Origin: Thiobacillaceae bacterium
GTDB taxonomy: Bacteria; Pseudomonadota; Gammaproteobacteria; Burkholderiales; Thiobacillaceae
DNA: 9,539 bases
Assembly: GCA_012274165.1 (NCBI GenBank)
Contig: JAAPAA010000047.1
Location: 1-9,539, forward strand
Reading direction: 5' to 3'
The notes beneath the pieces are model-generated. The model had not been told where the DNA came from. It worked only from the letters and a program-made list of their open reading frames with translations, and searched no databases. Below, piece by piece: positions 7,219 to 9,539 of the stretch (position 1 is the first letter of the stretch; every line of letters begins with the position of its first letter). The position numbers were made by a program, and so were the translations under genes.

Positions 7219-7226
7219 GGATTGAG

Positions 7227-7643
7227 ATGCAAAGCACAGCACAGGCCGTCAAAACACAGAGCCAGCCCAGCAGCCGCGACCTGTCGGCCGCCGGCCTGCG
7301 GGCGTTCTTCAACATCGCGCGCGACTGGGCGCTCAACACCGACGAACAGATGGTGCTGCTGGGCACGCCCGGCCGTTCGACCTTTTTCAAGTGGAAATCC
7401 ACCCCCGAGAGCGCCGATCTCAAGCGCGACACCCTCGAACGCCTGTCCTACATTCTGGGCATCTACAAGGCGCTGCAGATTTTGTTGCCATCCACCTCAG
7501 CGGCCGATGACTGGGTGAAAAAGTCCAACACCGCGCCGCTGTTCGGCGGCAAAAGCGCGCTCGACCGCATGCTCGGCGGCAACGTCGCCGACCTGCTGGC
7601 GGTGCGCCAGTATCTGGATGCCCGGCGCGGCGGCTGGGCTTGA
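7227..7643 (+). CDS. Xre/MbcA/ParS-type antitoxin
   Basis: The 138-residue protein has a helical Xre-like DNA-binding region (about 18-85, including LNTDEQMVLLGTPGRSTFFKWK, whose order resembles a helix-turn-helix) and a C-terminal toxin-binding domain of the DUF2384 type (about 92-138). In the latter, NTAPLFGGKSALDRMLGG and the following VADLLAVRQYLDARRGGW match the usual 'P..fGG.sPld.l..G....v..yL....gGW' pattern. Antitoxins of this family bind and block a RES-domain toxin and repress their own promoter. The start is supported by AAGGTGGG 6 nt before the ATG. The toxin gene follows immediately with a 4-nt overlap. The gene has its own promoter and a candidate operator, so it is probably autoregulated and independent of the cytochrome operon upstream. 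Confidence 0.88.
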   Translation: MQSTAQAVKTQSQPSSRDLSAAGLRAFFNIARDWALNTDEQMVLLGTPGRSTFFKWKSTPESADLKRDTLERLSYILGIYKALQILLPSTSAADDWVKKSNTAPLFGGKSALDRMLGGNVADLLAVRQYLDARRGGWA

Positions 7644-8320
7644 GCTACCCCAACAAAACACTGAACTGGAACCCGGCATACCGGGTCATCCCCAGCCGCT
7701 TTCCCTCGGTGGGCCTGTTCGAACGCGTGGCCAGCCCGGCGGATTTTGATGCCCTGTATGCGCTGGAGGCGATGACCAACGACCGCATCCGCGACGAAGT
7801 CGGCGAGATCAGCCTGGTCTCTGCGGAGGAGCGGCTGTTCGGCCCCGGCAGCACCTGCATCATGGCCGCCTTCACCCATCTCAACCCGCAGGGCAGCCGC
7901 TTCAGCGACGGCAGCTATGGCGTGTTCTATTGCGCACGCAAGCAGGACACCGCCATCGCCGAAACCCGCCATCACTCGGCCCTGTTCATGCAGGCCACCG
8001 CCGAGCCGCCCATGCGATTGCAAATGCGGCTCTACAGCGTGCAAGCCAGGGGCAAGGTGGCCGACCTGCGCGCGGCCAGCCACGCCGAGCCCCGCATCGT
8101 CGACCCGAACGACTACGGCTACGCCCAGGGCATCGGCCGCACACTCAGGGCAGATGGCGCACAAGGCATGTTGTATCCATCGGTACGCCACCCCGGTGGC
8201 GAATGCCTGGCCGCCTTGTGCACCGGCATCGTGAAAAACTGCCTGCACGCGGCCTACCTGGAATACAACTGGAACGGCCGGGCCATCGATGCGGTGTTCG
8301 AGGTCAATCAGGTGCTGTGA
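7640..8320 (+). CDS. RES-domain toxin (NAD+-degrading family)
   Basis: The 226-residue protein is the toxin partner of the upstream Xre-type antitoxin. Its start is TTG 7640-7642 within the antitoxin stop (TTGA overlap); no better start or SD is visible, so coupled translation at a weak start is likely. RES toxins act in the cytoplasm on NAD+ (degradation or phosphorolysis, as in MbcT) or by ADP-ribosylation (ParT). The name-giving residues are present: R15 in AYRVI and R87 in SRFSD, with Y93; E108 in TAIAETRHH; and S181 in YPSVRHPGGECLA. The length is typical. The C-terminus NWNGRAIDAVFEV is strongly conserved in the broken copy at 9189-9517. All catalytic positions are intact, so the toxin is expected to be active and controlled. 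Which chemical reaction it performs cannot be told from the sequence. Confidence 0.9.
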   Translation: MSYPNKTLNWNPAYRVIPSRFPSVGLFERVASPADFDALYALEAMTNDRIRDEVGEISLVSAEERLFGPGSTCIMAAFTHLNPQGSRFSDGSYGVFYCARKQDTAIAETRHHSALFMQATAEPPMRLQMRLYSVQARGKVADLRAASHAEPRIVDPNDYGYAQGIGRTLRADGAQGMLYPSVRHPGGECLAALCTGIVKNCLHAAYLEYNWNGRAIDAVFEVNQVL

Positions 8321-8414
8321 GGGCAGGGCGTGGCTGAAGTACGCTGCAAGGAAAACTGCCGGGAGAAAGTGATTCGCGAGCGCACCGCACTACGGCGCGC
8401 CGCGGAACAACAGT

Positions 8415-8885
8415 TTATTTCGGCACCACGCGCGCGGTTTCGCCGCTGCCCTCGACCATTACGTACATGCCGTTCCTGAGCCGGGTATCCTCCGGCTGCA
8501 CGATGGTGACCGCGCCGCCTGTGCTCATGTTTACCGTCACGCGTTGCGCGTTTTGTTTCTGCATTTTGCTTTGGGCCACAGTGCCCGCCGCTGCGCCTGC
8601 CGCCGCACCGAGCACGGTGGCCAGGGTGGCGCCGCTGCCTTGGCCAATCTGCGAGCCGAGCAGGCCGCCAGCCACAGCGCCCACTGCCGTGCCCACGCCC
8701 AATTTGTAGTTCTCGTCCACCTGGACGATTTCCAGCGACGTGATCCTGCCGCTGCGTTCGCTCTGGCTGGACACGGTACCTGCAGTATCACCATATGTCG
8801 GGCCGCCCCCCATTTGGGGCATGTCGGTACAGCCCCCTGCCACCATCGCAAACAGGACTGCTGGAACAAGTACATGTTTCATCAT
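8415..8885 (-). CDS. SlyB-like outer-membrane lipoprotein with glycine-zipper domain
   Basis: The 156-residue precursor has a lipoprotein signal peptide (MMKHVLVPAVLFAMVAGGC) with C19 as the lipid-modified cysteine, although the -3 residue is Ala rather than the preferred Leu. A central glycine-zipper hairpin lies at about 62-102 (LGVGTAVGAVAGGLLGSQIG, then GSGATLATVLGAAAGAAAG). The end, VTVNMSTGGAVTIVQPEDTRLRNGMYVMV, matches the C-terminal part of SlyB/Pcp lipoproteins. SlyB proteins help stabilise the outer membrane under stress in enterics; the function here is inferred. An SD GGGGGA (plus 8891-8896) supports ATG 8883-8885, with ATG 8880-8882 equally possible. The frame is open further upstream, but a start there would bury the signal peptide. 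The gene converges on the RES toxin and separates it from the broken RES copy. Confidence 0.82.
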   Translation of the reverse strand: MMKHVLVPAVLFAMVAGGCTDMPQMGGGPTYGDTAGTVSSQSERSGRITSLEIVQVDENYKLGVGTAVGAVAGGLLGSQIGQGSGATLATVLGAAAGAAAGTVAQSKMQKQNAQRVTVNMSTGGAVTIVQPEDTRLRNGMYVMVEGSGETARVVPK

Positions 8886-8924
8886 TTTGATCCCCCGATT
8901 CGGTGTGGAGCCACGACCCGGCAA

Positions 8925-8954
8925 ACCCTATGCCAGCCAGCCCTATCAGTTCAA
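8925..8954 (-). promoter_or_regulatory. candidate promoter of the SlyB-like gene
   Basis: On the minus strand a -35 TTGAAC (plus 8949-8954) is followed after 18 nt by TAGGGT (plus 8925-8930), about 40 nt before the ATG. The -10 matches consensus at only three of six bases, so support is weak. Confidence 0.28.
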
Positions 8955-9112
8955 TCTAGACACTGGTCTGCCCGGTCGCAAGCTGGCCAGACGGATTTAG
9001 GTGTAGTCGGTATGGGACGATATCGGGCAGCCGCCTTACCCGCTGGGCTGACGCCGTTAGTACATCTCGATAATCGGTCGAGCTATGCGAGAAACAAAAC
9101 AAGACGGCCAAG

Positions 9113-9125
9113 AGGGTGTCACCCT
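9113..9125. repeat. short palindrome in a possible dispersed repeat
   Basis: AGGGTG-t-CACCCT is a perfect 6-bp inverted repeat. It continues into CTGAGCGGTGTCGAAA, which resembles short 'CCTGAGC...GTCGAA' intergenic repeats seen in many proteobacterial genomes. Only one copy is in the window, so repeat status is unproven. Confidence 0.32.
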
Positions 9126-9164
9126 GAGCGGTGTCGAAACCAATCAGACAAATACACTAAAGGC

Positions 9165-9179
9165 CTGCCCGAAGGGCAG
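9165..9179 (+). other. small perfect hairpin upstream of the RES remnant
   Basis: CTGCCC-gaa-GGGCAG forms a 6-bp GC-rich stem with a 3-nt loop ten bases before similarity to the RES toxin begins. There is no T-run. It may be part of the same intergenic repeat element as 9113-9125 or mark the rearrangement boundary. Confidence 0.35.
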
Positions 9180-9188
9180 CCGAGCCGG

Positions 9189-9517
9189 GGTGGCGAATGC
9201 CTGCCGCCTTGCGCACGGGGATCGTGAAAAACTGCCTGCACGCCGCCTACGAGGTGGCCGACTTGCGTGAGGCAAGCCATGCCGACCCGCGCATCGTCGA
9301 TCCCGACGACTACGACCATGCCCAGGGCATCGGGCGAAAACTCAGGTCCGACGGCGTACGCGGCATTCTTTACCCCTCGGTGCGGCACCCCTCTGGCGAA
9401 TGCCTGGCTGCCTTCAGCACCGCAGTATTGAAAAACTGCCTGCATGCCGCCTATCTCGAATACAACTGGAACGGACAGGGTATCGATGCGGTGTTCGAGG
9501 TCTCTCAGTTGCGGTGA
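9189..9517 (+). pseudogene. truncated, rearranged second RES-domain toxin gene
   Basis: Two blocks match the intact toxin but in the wrong order. Bases 9189-9250 match toxin bases 8195-8257 with a 1-nt deletion at 9203/9204 and about four substitutions. Bases 9252-9517 match 8055-8320 without any gap. The second block encodes the toxin C-terminal 87 residues (VADLREASHADPRIVDP to the stop), about 66 of 87 identical by hand count. It keeps the serine motif YPSVRHPSGECLA but lacks the N-terminal half with the conserved Arg and Glu. An ATG at 9197, in frame after the deletion, could give a 106-residue protein starting MPAALRTGIVKNCLHAAY, but no SD is evident and it should be catalytically inactive. 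No antitoxin gene precedes it. The copy runs in the same direction as the intact toxin, with the SlyB-like gene between them. Confidence 0.85.
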
Positions 9518-9520
9518 CGC

Positions 9521-9539
9521 GCAGGTGCCGGATACCTGC
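9521..9539 (+). terminator. possible hairpin at the window edge after the RES remnant
   Basis: GCAGGT (9521-9526) and ACCTGC (9534-9539) form a perfect 6-bp stem with a 7-nt loop, beginning 4 nt after the remnant stop. Any following T-run would be beyond the window, so terminator status is open. Confidence 0.33.

Larger units (their letters stand above)
8886..9188. other. about 300-nt gene-free stretch between the SlyB-like gene and the RES remnant
   Basis: It holds the SlyB-like leader (candidate minus-strand promoter 8925-8954) and no ORF with recognisable similarity. Inverted repeats are CTCGA-7-TCGAG (9066-9082), AGGGTG-t-CACCCT (9113-9125) and CTGCCC-gaa-GGGCAG (9165-9179). The part from about 9085 to 9160 is visibly less GC-rich than the surroundings. 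I see no antitoxin gene or antitoxin remnant before the broken RES gene. Confidence 0.6.

Noticed and set aside
8394..8403. CGGCGCGCCG palindrome near the toxin / SlyB-like junction as a terminator
   Set aside because: It is a self-complementary 10-mer with no loop and no T-run, expected by chance in GC-rich DNA.
9085..9190. A lost antitoxin gene in front of the RES remnant
   Set aside because: I compared the reading frames here with the 7227-7643 antitoxin and saw no similarity; the toxin similarity itself starts only near 9189.
8544..9227. Plus-strand open frame of 227 codons across the SlyB-like gene and the following gap
   Set aside because: It is antisense to a lipoprotein with a clear signal peptide and SD, and its product shows no domain; only its last few codons touch the RES remnant, in the frame before the deletion.

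Overview
The window is high-GC DNA that looks like a betaproteobacterial chromosome, plausibly from a sulfur-oxidising lineage of the Thiobacillus/Sulfuricella/Sideroxydans type. The grounds are the minus-strand run arsC-like / dapE / prmB, a betaproteobacterial-style RluB tail, and a two-gene set of dihaem cytochromes that fits TsdB-TsdA thiosulfate dehydrogenase. This placement is inferred from gene content; no marker gene proves it.

Layout. Positions 1-203 hold the 3' end of a plus-strand rluB-like pseudouridine synthase gene. It converges, across a perfect 20-bp hairpin (250-293), on a minus-strand gene for a small TM-helix/mechanosensitive-channel-like membrane protein (307-972). Next on the minus strand is a tight operon read right to left: an ArsC/YffB-family protein (3179-3544), dapE (2012-3172, lysine/diaminopimelate synthesis) and prmB (1116-2015, methylation of ribosomal protein L3). 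dapE and prmB overlap as ATGA. Divergent from it, a plus-strand Atm1-type ABC exporter (3638-5488) is followed after 29 nt by two exported dihaem cytochromes c (5518-6159 and 6174-7103). I read these as an electron acceptor (TsdB-like) and a catalytic subunit (TsdA-like) for thiosulfate/tetrathionate chemistry in the periplasm.

The right third is accessory in character. A complete Xre-RES toxin-antitoxin module (7227-7643 and 7640-8320) has its own well-formed promoter and an inverted repeat lying over the start of transcription and the ribosome binding site. The toxin starts with TTG inside the antitoxin stop codon. A convergent minus-strand SlyB-like lipoprotein gene (8415-8885) follows. 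Beyond it, in the same orientation as the intact toxin, lies a broken second RES gene (9189-9517). Its pieces are out of order: a block matching toxin bases 8195-8257 sits directly before a block matching 8055-8320. This suggests that several RES copies once stood here and collapsed by deletion.

The most interesting points are the scrambled RES remnant, the compact control region of the Xre-RES module, and the pairing of an Atm1-type (glutathione-persulfide-type) exporter with putative thiosulfate dehydrogenase cytochromes. I see no rRNA, tRNA, CRISPR array or insertion sequence.
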